From assembly GCA_933822405.4 (NCBI GenBank), contig CAKOGP040000447.1, forward strand, positions 1 through 63,717: a stretch of DNA of 63,717 bases. Reading direction: 5' to 3'. Both the position numbers and the translations under genes were made by a program. The notes beneath the pieces are model-generated. The model did not search any database, had not been told where the DNA came from, and saw only the letters and a program-made list of their open reading frames with translations. Shown here piece after piece: positions 22,207-31,071 of this stretch. The DNA is from Cylindrotheca closterium. Lineage: Eukaryota; Bacillariophyta; Bacillariophyceae; Bacillariales; Bacillariaceae. The stretch's first letter is position 1, and every line of letters starts with the position of its first letter.

Positions 22207-24222
22207 ATGGAGTTTGCAGAACACAGCTCTGAACTTAGAGGAATATTTGGTCCCAAGGGAGACTCCTTAAATTGGCTGAAAGCAACCAAAAAGTTTCCCA
22301 ATGGGGTCCCTCGATTTGAAACGAGAGACGAATGCCTCGAGTTTATGCGCAACTACAACAAAGAAAATGGAGGAAGCAACCCCGAGTACCCCCAACTGAA
22401 ACATATTTTCACCACGTTGATCACTTGGGATCAAGTTGAAGAGATTCTGATGCCAGCCATTAAGAAGGCTCGCAAGGAACCTAGCTTTGCCAAGAAAGTC
22501 CCACGAGATTATGGCAAGGAGCCAGACGATTCCTCCAAAAATATTTACGAGCAATCTGGTGGAAAGGAAGCTGTTGACGCCATCAACTTTCGATTGGACC
22601 AACCCTTTCACAAGTGCACCACACCCGAGTCAGTCATCAATACAATGAAGTACCTCTTTTTCCACATGAAGTGTGGGATTTATGTCATGGTGCGCAATGG
22701 GGAACTCCGTATATTCTGTCCTTTTACCAATTCGGATTACCGAAACACCTGGAGTGAGACACTAAAAATAGAAGGAGATGGAACACTGGATAAGTACTAC
22801 ACACAAAAAGCCGGATTGTATCGAGAAGAGAATATTGAAAAAGACATGTCCAAATGGTGGGCCAATGGCAACATTGTCTGTAACGAACTGAGTAAGGACA
22901 ATGATACTTCCAAAATGCAGCACTGGGGAGATCAGTTCTTGAGTCCTCTCCGTGATATGCTGGCAGAAGCCTGTCGATTACGACAAATCCCCGATTGCGA
23001 GTTCTTTTTGAACAAGCGTGATTACCCTCAATTAAAAGTCAATGTCGAGAGGGGAGTTCCAGTGGAACCTTATGGGTTCATCTTTGACAAGGACGATCGT
23101 GATCCGAACCAAGATGTCGATCTAGTGCCCGAGCACAAGTTCAAGACGTACGCGCCCATTGTAAGTTTTTACGCGGCTGCGGAAGATCGATTCACTGACA
23201 TTCCATGGCCATCTTCAGAGGATTGGGAGGGTGCCTGTGGACTAGTGTTTCCACAGACCTTCATTTCGTTCGAAAAAGACACTGAAGGATACCCAGTCTT
23301 TGGAAACCCCCGTGATCTCTTTACTGAAGCTAACTTTCGAAAGTTTCAACGGGGATGGGATGACAACAGAGTGGCCACAGCCTTTTTCCGTGGGACAGCC
23401 ACTGGCGGGGGAACAACCATCGATAATAATCAACGTGTCAAGGTAGCATACCTGTCACATAACTGGAAGAATGATCCGGAAAAGGGTGGTGAAGAGCCGT
23501 TTTTGGACGCCGCCATTGTCGGTTGGAATCTGCGAGACAAAAAGATAGCGGAACGGCCGATGACCTTTTTGCGCCCCAAGGAATTTGACTTCACAGCAGG
23601 TCGGCAACACTTCACTCCGATCTACGAACAGTCCAAGTACAAGTATTTGGTCTATGTAGATGGTCACTGTGCTGCATGTCGTTATGGATTCATGATGCGG
23701 TTGGGTTCCGTAATTCTGAAAGTGGCCCCGCGACAAGTGGCAGATCGCATGTGGTACTTTCCCTTGTTGCAGCCCTATGTTGACCACGTGCCCGTCAAAT
23801 CTGATCTGAGTGACTTGGAGGAAAAGATTCGATGGTGCCGCGAGAATGATGACAAGTGTCGAGAGATTGCCGCCAACTGTACCAAGTTTTACGAGAAGTA
23901 TGTAGCACGGTCAGCCTTGTTGGACTACGTCGAAATGGTGACCAAACACATTGCCAAGCGGCAGATTGAGCCGCCTAAATGGTGGGAAGCACCCCCAAGA
24001 GAACGCCCACCCCCAACATTGAACAAGCCCGATATGAAGTGCTTCGATGACCGGAGCTCCGGAGTCTCTCGATTTTGCGCCCGCTGCCAAGAGGACATTG
24101 ACAAGGAAGAAGTGGAACTGAGAGAAAACGAAGCCAAGGCGAAGGCGGAAAAGAAGAGTACCAAAAAGAAAAAGCAAACTTTGCGAGAAAGGATGAGAAA
24201 GCGAGCCAAAACCAAAAAATAA
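22207..24222 (+). CDS. GT90 (CAP10/POGLUT-like) glycosyltransferase, no signal peptide
   Basis: The protein has 671 residues and starts at the first ATG after ATCCACCA. The donor-binding core typical of family GT90 is KYLVYVDGHCAACRYGF plus MRLGSVILKV (about 478-507). Upstream landmarks are FFLNKRDYPQLKVN (about 266), WPSSEDWEGA, and RVATAFFRGTATGGGTT, the family's F-R-G-x-x-T-G block. GT90 enzymes move xylose, glucose or mannose-type sugars onto protein or glycan acceptors, usually in the secretory pathway. Here no signal peptide or membrane anchor is seen at the N-terminus, so location is uncertain. The C-terminus is a long Lys/Arg/Glu helix (about 630-671) with a Cys pair before it (CARCQEDI). 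A fragment of this 3' end is duplicated at 28170-28288. Confidence 0.88.
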   Translation: MEFAEHSSELRGIFGPKGDSLNWLKATKKFPNGVPRFETRDECLEFMRNYNKENGGSNPEYPQLKHIFTTLITWDQVEEILMPAIKKARKEPSFAKKVPRDYGKEPDDSSKNIYEQSGGKEAVDAINFRLDQPFHKCTTPESVINTMKYLFFHMKCGIYVMVRNGELRIFCPFTNSDYRNTWSETLKIEGDGTLDKYYTQKAGLYREENIEKDMSKWWANGNIVCNELSKDNDTSKMQHWGDQFLSPLRDMLAEACRLRQIPDCEFFLNKRDYPQLKVNVERGVPVEPYGFIFDKDDRDPNQDVDLVPEHKFKTYAPIVSFYAAAEDRFTDIPWPSSEDWEGACGLVFPQTFISFEKDTEGYPVFGNPRDLFTEANFRKFQRGWDDNRVATAFFRGTATGGGTTIDNNQRVKVAYLSHNWKNDPEKGGEEPFLDAAIVGWNLRDKKIAERPMTFLRPKEFDFTAGRQHFTPIYEQSKYKYLVYVDGHCAACRYGFMMRLGSVILKVAPRQVADRMWYFPLLQPYVDHVPVKSDLSDLEEKIRWCRENDDKCREIAANCTKFYEKYVARSALLDYVEMVTKHIAKRQIEPPKWWEAPPRERPPPTLNKPDMKCFDDRSSGVSRFCARCQEDIDKEEVELRENEAKAKAEKKSTKKKKQTLRERMRKRAKTKK

Positions 24223-24415
24223 CACCCATGCAAAGAGGTCTTGTCTTCGGATGAGTGAAGCAATCCGTCAGAAACCTACTGTCGGAACGATACATAACGT
24301 ATACTTGTATGTAGTAAAGTGCGTTATATGTATAATTCTATGACAACTGGAGGGTACCGTTCCACTAAGACTGAAATTCTGTTGAGAAGGACAAATCAAC
24401 TAATTCCATGGTCTC

Positions 24416-24922
24416 TCAATCTTCCAAGCTCCACATGCATGTCTTGTGCCATTTTTGCTCGATATCAATTGTTCGTTGTCTGCGCTCGTTTTCCGTATTG
24501 AATCTTTTCTTGTCCCCGCTTGATCTTCTGCTCCTTGATGTAGACGATTGAAGAGAAGTAAAACTGACTTGTTGCTCCAGATAATAATGTAGCGATTCAT
24601 CATCGTTCTTGGGCAACTCTCCGCCAACGTCACGACTTTCGGTGCTTGGTGGTTTTGTTTTCTTGAGGATACTCTCTGGTGCCAATACATCGTGAGTGTT
24701 TGTATTGGTTGTGGCCTTTGTTTCCGTTTCGGTCTGACTGCTCTGTGGTAGAAGTCCGATCTCGTCTTCCGAGCAACAAAAACTTGAAGTCTCAGAGCAT
24801 GATAATGTATCAAGTGTACGAGTAGAGGTAGAGATTTTGAGGTAGTCAGGGGTATGGTACGCATTGAAGTTTGACATGGTACTGGTGTGGGGAACTGTTG
24901 CAAAATGTGTGTGAGACGTCAT
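24416..24922 (-). CDS. Orphan Ser/Thr-rich protein, copy A (intact)
   Basis: I place the start at MTSHTHFATV (24920-24922), because that is where the three copies become continuously alignable; a longer in-frame extension exists to 25087. The 168-residue product is hydrophilic. It has a Ser/Thr-rich N-terminal third (TSTRTLDTLSCSETSSF), a middle with APESILKKTKPPSTESRD, a short hydrophobic YYLEQQVSFTSLQSS, then a basic region SRSRRSSGDKKRFNTENERRQR and the end MWSLED. No known domain is recognised. The R-R-S-S and S-R-S-R-R-S sites look phosphorylatable. The gene lies tail-to-tail with GT90. Conservation of the frame among three copies supports real coding at the time of duplication. Confidence 0.55.
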   Translation of the reverse strand: MTSHTHFATVPHTSTMSNFNAYHTPDYLKISTSTRTLDTLSCSETSSFCCSEDEIGLLPQSSQTETETKATTNTNTHDVLAPESILKKTKPPSTESRDVGGELPKNDDESLHYYLEQQVSFTSLQSSTSRSRRSSGDKKRFNTENERRQRTIDIEQKWHKTCMWSLED

Positions 24923-26242
24923 TACTGTTTGTTTTGGAGCTTGACGTTTTGCTACCTTTTTTTTTTGTGACCGATGAGTATTCGAAAGCGCCAGAGTTCC
25001 GATAAAAATTCGGTATAATTCGAAAGTAGGATATAATAATAAGAGGTTGCGGTCCCATGCAATGTGGGTCATATCGGTACCGTACAATTAATAAAAACTT
25101 TCACTTTTTTCGGCAACTAACTTTTACAGACATTCGTTCTGGATTCATTCACATCATACAAATATATATTATGCCTTCTGCTATTCACCGAAATATGTCA
25201 GTTTCCAGCCAGTTCAATGTGTACCGGTATATGTCCGGAACAGCTGCCGGGTAAAATGTGAGCCTGAAGGTTTTATCCGCCATTAATTAAAAACACACGA
25301 TATTATCAGAGAAAAACTAGCAAGCTCATCACACCTGGTATGTCTAATGAGGTGACTTGACTTCCGCTCCTCTCAGTGTGGTGAGTGGTGAGAAGGCTGA
25401 CAGAAAAGAGCTGGTCTACGGACGCGCGATCATCGACCTTCGTTCTGTCGGACTCTTTTCCGGGGAAAGTGGCAAATGACCAAGGACATTCCTTCGGAAT
25501 TCATACGCCTTTTGGCGAAGCAAAATAGAGATTGACTGCCACAGGCACACTGTACGACCTACCTGGTACTGCATCACACTCTCCCTCACTTTCCAGTGAG
25601 GGTATTTACTGGTATATATGGTTTCCACAAAAAGAATCAGTCGGCATGGTGAAAGGTTGTTTGCAGTTTTGAACCTCGATAATTGGAGCAAGATCTACAG
25701 TAGTGGCAGTTACATCCCCTACCACAAGGTGACACGTCAGTGGGAGCAGAGCCACGTTCCTTTCTAGCAGGTGCCATTTTTGAAAACCTGATGCATCAAC
25801 AAACTATCATTACTATTTCACTATGATCAACAAGGACAAGACGAAACAACCATTTCGTTTATTTCTTCTTCCAATTCTTTCCCACCTGCTGGCTGCAAAC
25901 TCCATCATCTCCCTCCTGTACCTTTCAAAGGATTGCTGTGAGATAATGTCTACTACCTCGTAGCTACGTTCCATTGACGTGTGATTCGGTTAGATTTACG
26001 ATGTAGTTAGGCCACTTGGTTCAGAGTGGCATGAGGTCAAAGACTGCAAATCGGACAGAGCATGGGAGGCGCGAACAAAGAATCCTTTTTCGATTGTTGC
26101 GAGAGGTGTGGAAGCCCCGATAGCAAAACTCCTCGAAAGTGTAGAAAGTTCCACCCAGCCAAAGAAGAATAATATTATATTTTGCAGGACATGCAAGACA
26201 AAATCGTCCGTAGGAAATGCGTATCGAAATTCTGCTTTCTGG

Positions 26243-26307
26243 AACGGCCGGGAAATAGAAATTTAGCATACAATTCTTGGGAGTAAATGTTGATTTTCCC
26301 GGCCGTT
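26243..26307. mobile_element. Miniature hairpin element (MITE-like), copy 2
   Basis: This is a 65-base element with perfect 13-base inverted ends (AACGGCCGGGAAA / TTTCCCGGCCGTT) and the same interior as 17899-17973. Both copies follow CTGG. It lies in the part of copy A that is missing from the other segmental copies. Confidence 0.65.
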
Positions 26308-26720
26308 TTGTTTGGGCAAATTGGTTCCCGAGCCGGGCCGTATGCAGCACAGCCAAGGACTGGGCTGGAGTCTATTACGAGCACAGCATGCTGGCTGGGA
26401 GGAATAGGATCCTTCTCAAACTCTTGTTGGTAGCAGCACTGACAGCGACAATTCGAAAGTCTAAAAGGTCCCAGCCAATGACTCTGGTAGTTTTGCTGGA
26501 TCTCCCATCCTTGGTCTCAGGAAGGCAGTCGAAGTACGGGTTTTGGTATTCACTGTTTCGCTTGTGGACGATTTGTTCTCGGAGAAACACACAACCAATG
26601 GAAATATTTGAGGCTCACTCTCCTCGTGTCATATGCTCAATGTAATCGGAAAGTCTGCTCGCACTTCTGAGCAATAGAACGCACTGAGCTGACGGGAAGT
26701 CGTTCATTGTTCATCGTATC

Positions 26721-27035
26721 GTCGAAGTTCTGTCACGTGACACTTTTGTTTCAGGGATAGGCAAATGACAAAAGATGTTTCGGAACGCTCCGGAAGAAAC
26801 CCTAAATCATGTTCCCCGTCAGTTTCTTGTGAGATCTGACGGATAAAACGTCAGATAGGAGATTTTCCAGGAAGAGCACCCGGTTTTGTCGGAGAAAGAC
26901 CCAGTGCCGTATGTATGATTACGATCAAGTTGAGGTGACACAAACTCCTCGTCCAATAAAGAAGAAAAAAAGAAAGTCAACCTAAACTCAAACTATCCCA
27001 CAAAAACAATTTCAAAACACAGCAGCAGCATCACA
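26721..27035. other. Upstream region of the conserved 188-residue protein
   Basis: No gene is seen. It contains a C/T-poor, A-rich leader immediately before the ATG at 27036. Confidence 0.5.
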
Positions 27036-27602
27036 ATGCCTACCACAAGAAGAGTAACCATCAACCCGAATGTCAAGTTTCATGAAATCTTGACCATTTA
27101 TGATTACAATGCGAGCGAAATCAGAGCTACCTGGTATGATGAAGCTGAAATGGACAGAATCGCGCAAAAATGCTGCAAGATTGTGAAAGAATTGGACGGT
27201 GGGAGCGCCAAACAAAGCAAGTACTGCATTCGAGGCTTGGAAACCCACACCAGATTGGGCTCAATCAGGAAGAGAAGCAACAGAGTGGCTGCGAAAACAG
27301 CAGTACTCGAGGAACAAGAAAACCAATTGAACGAGAATAAGGAAACTGACGTCCAAGCCATCTCCGATGCTTATCGATGCACAACTTCAAGTTGCCAAAT
27401 GTGGGCTCAAGTTGTTGGTAGTCGTGACCACAAAGAAGTAGAAGCCTATCTATATGATGGCAATGACGATGACGAAGAAGAGGAAGATCCAGTAGGGAGA
27501 AAACATTCTCCTTCCTCGACAATCTTCTGTTCGCAAAGCCAAGAATCCAAAATAGTGATGTGGGCAGCTAGTACAGCAAGTGCCACGGCCATAGCGGCGT
27601 AG
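27036..27602 (+). CDS. Diatom-type conserved protein of unknown function
   Basis: The protein has 188 residues and starts in a good context (CATCACAATGCC). I recognise the layout of an expanded stramenopile family without a known role: an N-terminal VKFHEILTIYDYNASEIRATWYDEAEM block, then a Cys-rich helix RIAQKCCKIVKEL, then CIRGLETHTR, then AAKTAVLEEQENQL, and finally a helix ISDAYRCTTSSCQMWAQVVGSRDHKEVEAYL. In this family V-x-F, T-W-Y, R-G-L-E and a V-L-x-E-Q helix are the fixed points, and all are present. The C-terminus adds an acidic run (DDDEEEEDP). It sits alone between segmental copies A and B and is not itself repeated. Confidence 0.75.
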   Translation: MPTTRRVTINPNVKFHEILTIYDYNASEIRATWYDEAEMDRIAQKCCKIVKELDGGSAKQSKYCIRGLETHTRLGSIRKRSNRVAAKTAVLEEQENQLNENKETDVQAISDAYRCTTSSCQMWAQVVGSRDHKEVEAYLYDGNDDDEEEEDPVGRKHSPSSTIFCSQSQESKIVMWAASTASATAIAA

Positions 27603-28169
27603 TTCAACTTGGTCAGTCGATACTGCAGTACTGTGCAAATAAGAGTATACAGAACAAATCGACAGATTGCATCTTATCCTGTAGGATTCGTGATTAGGCG
27701 ATGTCGAAGTCAACAGAAGAAGTCAAGCAATACTCGGGATCGACTTCAACTGTGATTGAAAGACACTACAAACATCTATTTACTCGCATGGATCAGTTAT
27801 TCATTTTTATGGACTATCCATTTCTATTTTTCTATTCTAGATGCTGGGGTGGGGCACGAATTCCTTCACCACAAGAGCCTGCAATAGTTTCTACCCACTG
27901 TTCTGAACATATGTCGTTCCGGAGAAAAGCTCACCTGTACACGCGCCAGCCGATTACTCATAATGAAGGAGGTTGTCTATGGACGAGCAATTTGGCGACC
28001 TGCTTCCTAGGATATGGCAAATGGCCAACATCCCTTTTGAATTCAGACACCTTTCGACGAACCACGTCGGCTACCGTTTTTGAATCGAATTAGATCGCAA
28101 TAATACAGAATGTTCCTCGTCCGTTTCTAGTTTGGGGTTATTTCCATATCCTAAGACAAACCTACCATT
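27603..28169. other. Intergenic with a degenerate fragment of the duplicated segment
   Basis: About 27920-28090 matches 25310-25530 weakly but recognisably (GTCTATGGACGAGC against GTCTACGGACGCGC, then GAATTCA-ACACC-TTT-GACGAA-like spacing). This suggests a further, older partial copy. No gene is supported; the 130-residue plus frame at 27701 has no protein character. Confidence 0.45.
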
Positions 28170-28288
28170 CAATCCCAAAACAGAACAACAAGCTCGATAT
28201 GAAGTTCTTCGATGATCGGAGCTAGGTGCCAAGAGGACATTAACAAGAAAGAGGAGAAAACGAAGCCAAGCCAAAGGCGGAAAAGATC
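28170..28288 (+). pseudogene. Truncated tail of the GT90 gene
   Basis: This stretch matches the last part of the intact gene (about 24015-24160): AGCTCGATATGAAGTTCTTC against AGCCCGATATGAAGTGCTTC, then CCAAGAGGACATTAACAAG against CCAAGAGGACATTGACAAG, then GAGAAAACGAAGCCAAG. An internal deletion removes the segment coding for the Cys pair, and a TAG falls directly after the DDRS-like codons. It shows that copy B was made from the GT90-orphan junction. Confidence 0.75.
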
Positions 28289-29610
28289 AAAATATAGTAT
28301 AGAAAAGTACGCAATGTATAATTCTATGACAACTGGAGGGTACTGTTCGACTAATAGTGAAACTCTATCGTGAAGAAGAAAGCAAATGATGCCATGGCCT
28401 CTCAATCTTCCAAGCTCCATCTGCATGTATTGTGCCATTTTTGCTCGATATCGATTGCTCGTTGTCTGCGCTCGTTTTCCGTATTGAATCTTTTCTTGTC
28501 CCCGCTTGATCTTCTGCTCCTTGATGTAGACGATTGAAGAGAAGTAAAACTGACTTGTTGCTCCAGATAGTAATGTAGCGATTCATCGTTCTTGGGCAAC
28601 TCTCCGCCAACGTCACGACTTTCGGTGCTTGGTGGTTTTGTTTTCTTGAGGATACTCTCTGGTGCCAATACATCTTGAGTGTTTGTATTGGTTGTGGTTT
28701 TTGTTTCCGTTTCGGTCTGACTGCTCTGTGGTAGAAGTCCGATCTCGTCTTCCTAGCAAAAAAAACTTGAAGTCTCAGAGCATGATAATGTATCAAGTGT
28801 ACGAGTAGAGGTAGAGAATTTGAGGTAGTCAGGAGTATGGTACGCGTTGAGGTTTGACATGGTACTGGTGTGGGGAACTGTTGCAAAATGTGTGTGAGAC
28901 GTCATTACTGTTTGTTTTGGAGCTTGTTTCTGGCGGCGTTTTACTGCTGGTGCTTTTTTTTTGTGAGCGGTAGCATTCGAAAGCACCAGAGTTTGCATAC
29001 CAGTTCGATATAATTCCTAAGAATGGAAGCTACTGTAGCTCCAAAAGTGCGAATCACTTCGGTCCTGTACAAAATAGCTCGTTTGGGCACCGTCACCGGT
29101 CACCGCTGTCACTTTTTCGGTGGATATTCGAATATTTTTCGGCAGAAAAGCTGGCGCTTTTTCGTCAACCATTCACAAATCCACAATTTTATCAACAAAA
29201 GTCATAATCGGAGAAAAAAAACCGGAAGCCCATCAAATATCACAAGAACAAGGTGACGTTACTTACATACCGGTACGCTCCTCTTCCAGTGTGGGAGAAC
29301 TGACGGAAAAAAGGGTCTTTAGCTCTGTCAGTCTCGCTTCCGGGGATACTGGCAAACAAGGAAGTTCCTTCTGAATTCATATGCCTAATAAATAGTGAGA
29401 TCAAGTGCCCCCGGTACTGCATCGTACACTCCTTCCCTTTCCAGTGAGTTCTTTTTAAAAAATTGATATCCCTCAACGAGCAAGGAGATCCGCCATGGGT
29501 GGTAAAGGCTGTATACAGTTTAACATACGATAATTGGAGCAAGATCTAGGGCGGTTACACCACTATACAGCAAGGACGTGACACACGCTCCTTTTCCAGG
29601 GGCCGTTGCA
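28289..29610. repeat. Segmental duplication, copy B
   Basis: Runs from the GT90 tail through the disrupted orphan ORF to about 29610, matching copy A at 24310-25090 and 25400-25760. The part upstream of the ORF (29000-29260) is more diverged. Confidence 0.8.
28402..28905 (-). pseudogene. Orphan Ser/Thr-rich protein, copy B (one nonsense codon)
   Basis: The frame matches copy A residue by residue over its full length with one codon fewer (the DDES of copy A is DES here). A single TCG-to-TAG change at 28753-28755 stops it after SFFC. No frameshift is present. The rest of the frame is still well conserved, so loss is recent. Alternatively a shorter product could start at MAPESIL (28668). Confidence 0.7.
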
Positions 29611-29624
29611 CCAGTCTAGTTTGA

Positions 29625-30950
29625 TCATACGTGAAAGAGAAGATCAAAAGATGGTATGAAAAAGTGCACTATGTATAATTCTCTGACAGATGGAAAGCAC
29701 GGCTCGACTAATAGTGAATCTCTATCGTGAAGAAAAAAGCAAATGATGCCATGGCCTCTCAATCTTCCAAGCTCCATCTGCATGCCTTGTGCCATTTTTG
29801 CTCGATATCAATTGCTCGTTGTCTGCGCTCGTTTTCCGTATTGAATCTTTTCTTGTCCCCGCTTGATCTTCTGCTCCTTGATGTGGACGATTGAAAAGAA
29901 GTAAAACTGACTTGTTGCTCGAGATAATAATGTAGCAGTTCATCGTTCTTGGGCAACTCTCCGCCAACGTCACAACTTTCGGTGCTTGGTGGCTTTGTTT
30001 TCTTGAGGATACTCTCTGGATCTTGAGTCTTTGTATTGGATGTGGCTTTTGTTTCCGTTTCGGTCTGACTGCTCTGTGGCAGAACCCCGATCTCGTCTTC
30101 CGAGCAAAAAAAACTTGAAGTCTCAGAGCATGATAATGTATCAAGTGTACGAGTAGAGGTAGAGAATTTGAGGTAGTCAGGAGTATGGTACGCATTGAGG
30201 TTTGACATGGTACTGGTGTGGGGGACTGCTGCAAAATCTGTGTGAGACATCATTACTGTTTGTTTTGGAGCTTGACGTTTTGCTACCTTTTTTTTTTGTG
30301 AGCGATGAGATCGAAAGCGCCAGAGTTCCGATAAAAATCGGTATTTCGACAGTACCGCAGTAGTACCAGTACGGTCCCGTGCAATGTGGGTCATGTCGGT
30401 ATTCGTACTGCAGAATTAAGTTCGGCAGACATTCGTTCTGAATTGAGATGATTCAAATATGCCTTCTGCTATTCACCGAAATATGTCAGTTTCCAGTCAG
30501 TTTGATGTACACGTACCAGGTACACACCGGTACACGCGTATATATCCGAACAGCTGACGGGTAAAATGTGAGCATGAAGGTTTCTATCCACACGCTTAAA
30601 AAAATTCTTAAAAAAAACACACGGTATTATCGGAGAAAAACCAGCAAGCTCAGAGTCATCACAAGCGGTATCCACAATGAGGTTCGTAGCTATGTTCTAT
30701 TGACATGTGATTCGCTTAGACCATTCGAAAGTCTAAAAGGTCCCAGCCAATGACTCTGGTAGTTTTGCTTGCTGGATCTCCCATCCTTGGTCTCAGGAAG
30801 GCAGTCGATGTACGGGTATTGGGATTCACTGTTCCGCTTGTGGACGTTTTGTGCTCGGAGAAACACACCATGGCAAATATTTGAGGCTCACTCGCGTCAT
30901 CTGTTCAAAGTAATCGGAAAGTCTGTTCGCACTTTTCAGTGAACGACTGC
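29625..30950. repeat. Segmental duplication, copy C
   Basis: Compact copy: the orphan ORF (29759-30253), the AT-rich upstream part (30420-30660 matches 25115-25320) and then directly 30722-30945, which matches 26447-26700. About 1.1 kb present in copy A is missing. Its right end lies about 120 bp upstream of the M3B peptidase start. Confidence 0.85.
29759..30253 (-). CDS. Orphan Ser/Thr-rich protein, copy C (intact)
   Basis: This is a 164-residue version starting MMSHTDFAAV by alignment with copies A and B; an in-frame extension reaches 30394. Compared with copy A it lacks a few residues in the middle (SNTKTQDPESILKK) and has several substitutions (SFQSSTSRSRRSS), but no stops. The C-terminus CRWSLED is kept. 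Function is unknown. Two intact copies out of three suggest at least some selection, or simply recency. Confidence 0.5.
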   Translation of the reverse strand: MMSHTDFAAVPHTSTMSNLNAYHTPDYLKFSTSTRTLDTLSCSETSSFFCSEDEIGVLPQSSQTETETKATSNTKTQDPESILKKTKPPSTESCDVGGELPKNDELLHYYLEQQVSFTSFQSSTSRSRRSSGDKKRFNTENERRQRAIDIEQKWHKACRWSLED

Positions 30951-31071
30951 TGAATTGAGAATACCGTATGGAACATTCAATATGGTCGAACTGTTCAAAT
31001 AATACGTCTGTCCTTCCTTACATCTCACGCTTTTCGGTCGAGTTCTTTGTAGAGATTTTGGATCGTGTGAC

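Larger units (their letters stand above)
24230..26720. repeat. Segmental duplication, copy A
   Basis: The block begins just after the GT90 stop and carries the orphan ORF, an AT-rich upstream region (25100-25320 matches 30420-30660), a second stretch (25400-25760 matches 29295-29610), and a third (26447-26700 matches 30722-30945). It is the longest copy and contains about 700 bases (25760-26440) with no counterpart in the others, including a hairpin element. Confidence 0.85.

Noticed and set aside
27701..28093. 130-residue plus ORF
   Set aside because: Overlaps a degenerate piece of the segmental duplication and has no protein-like features.
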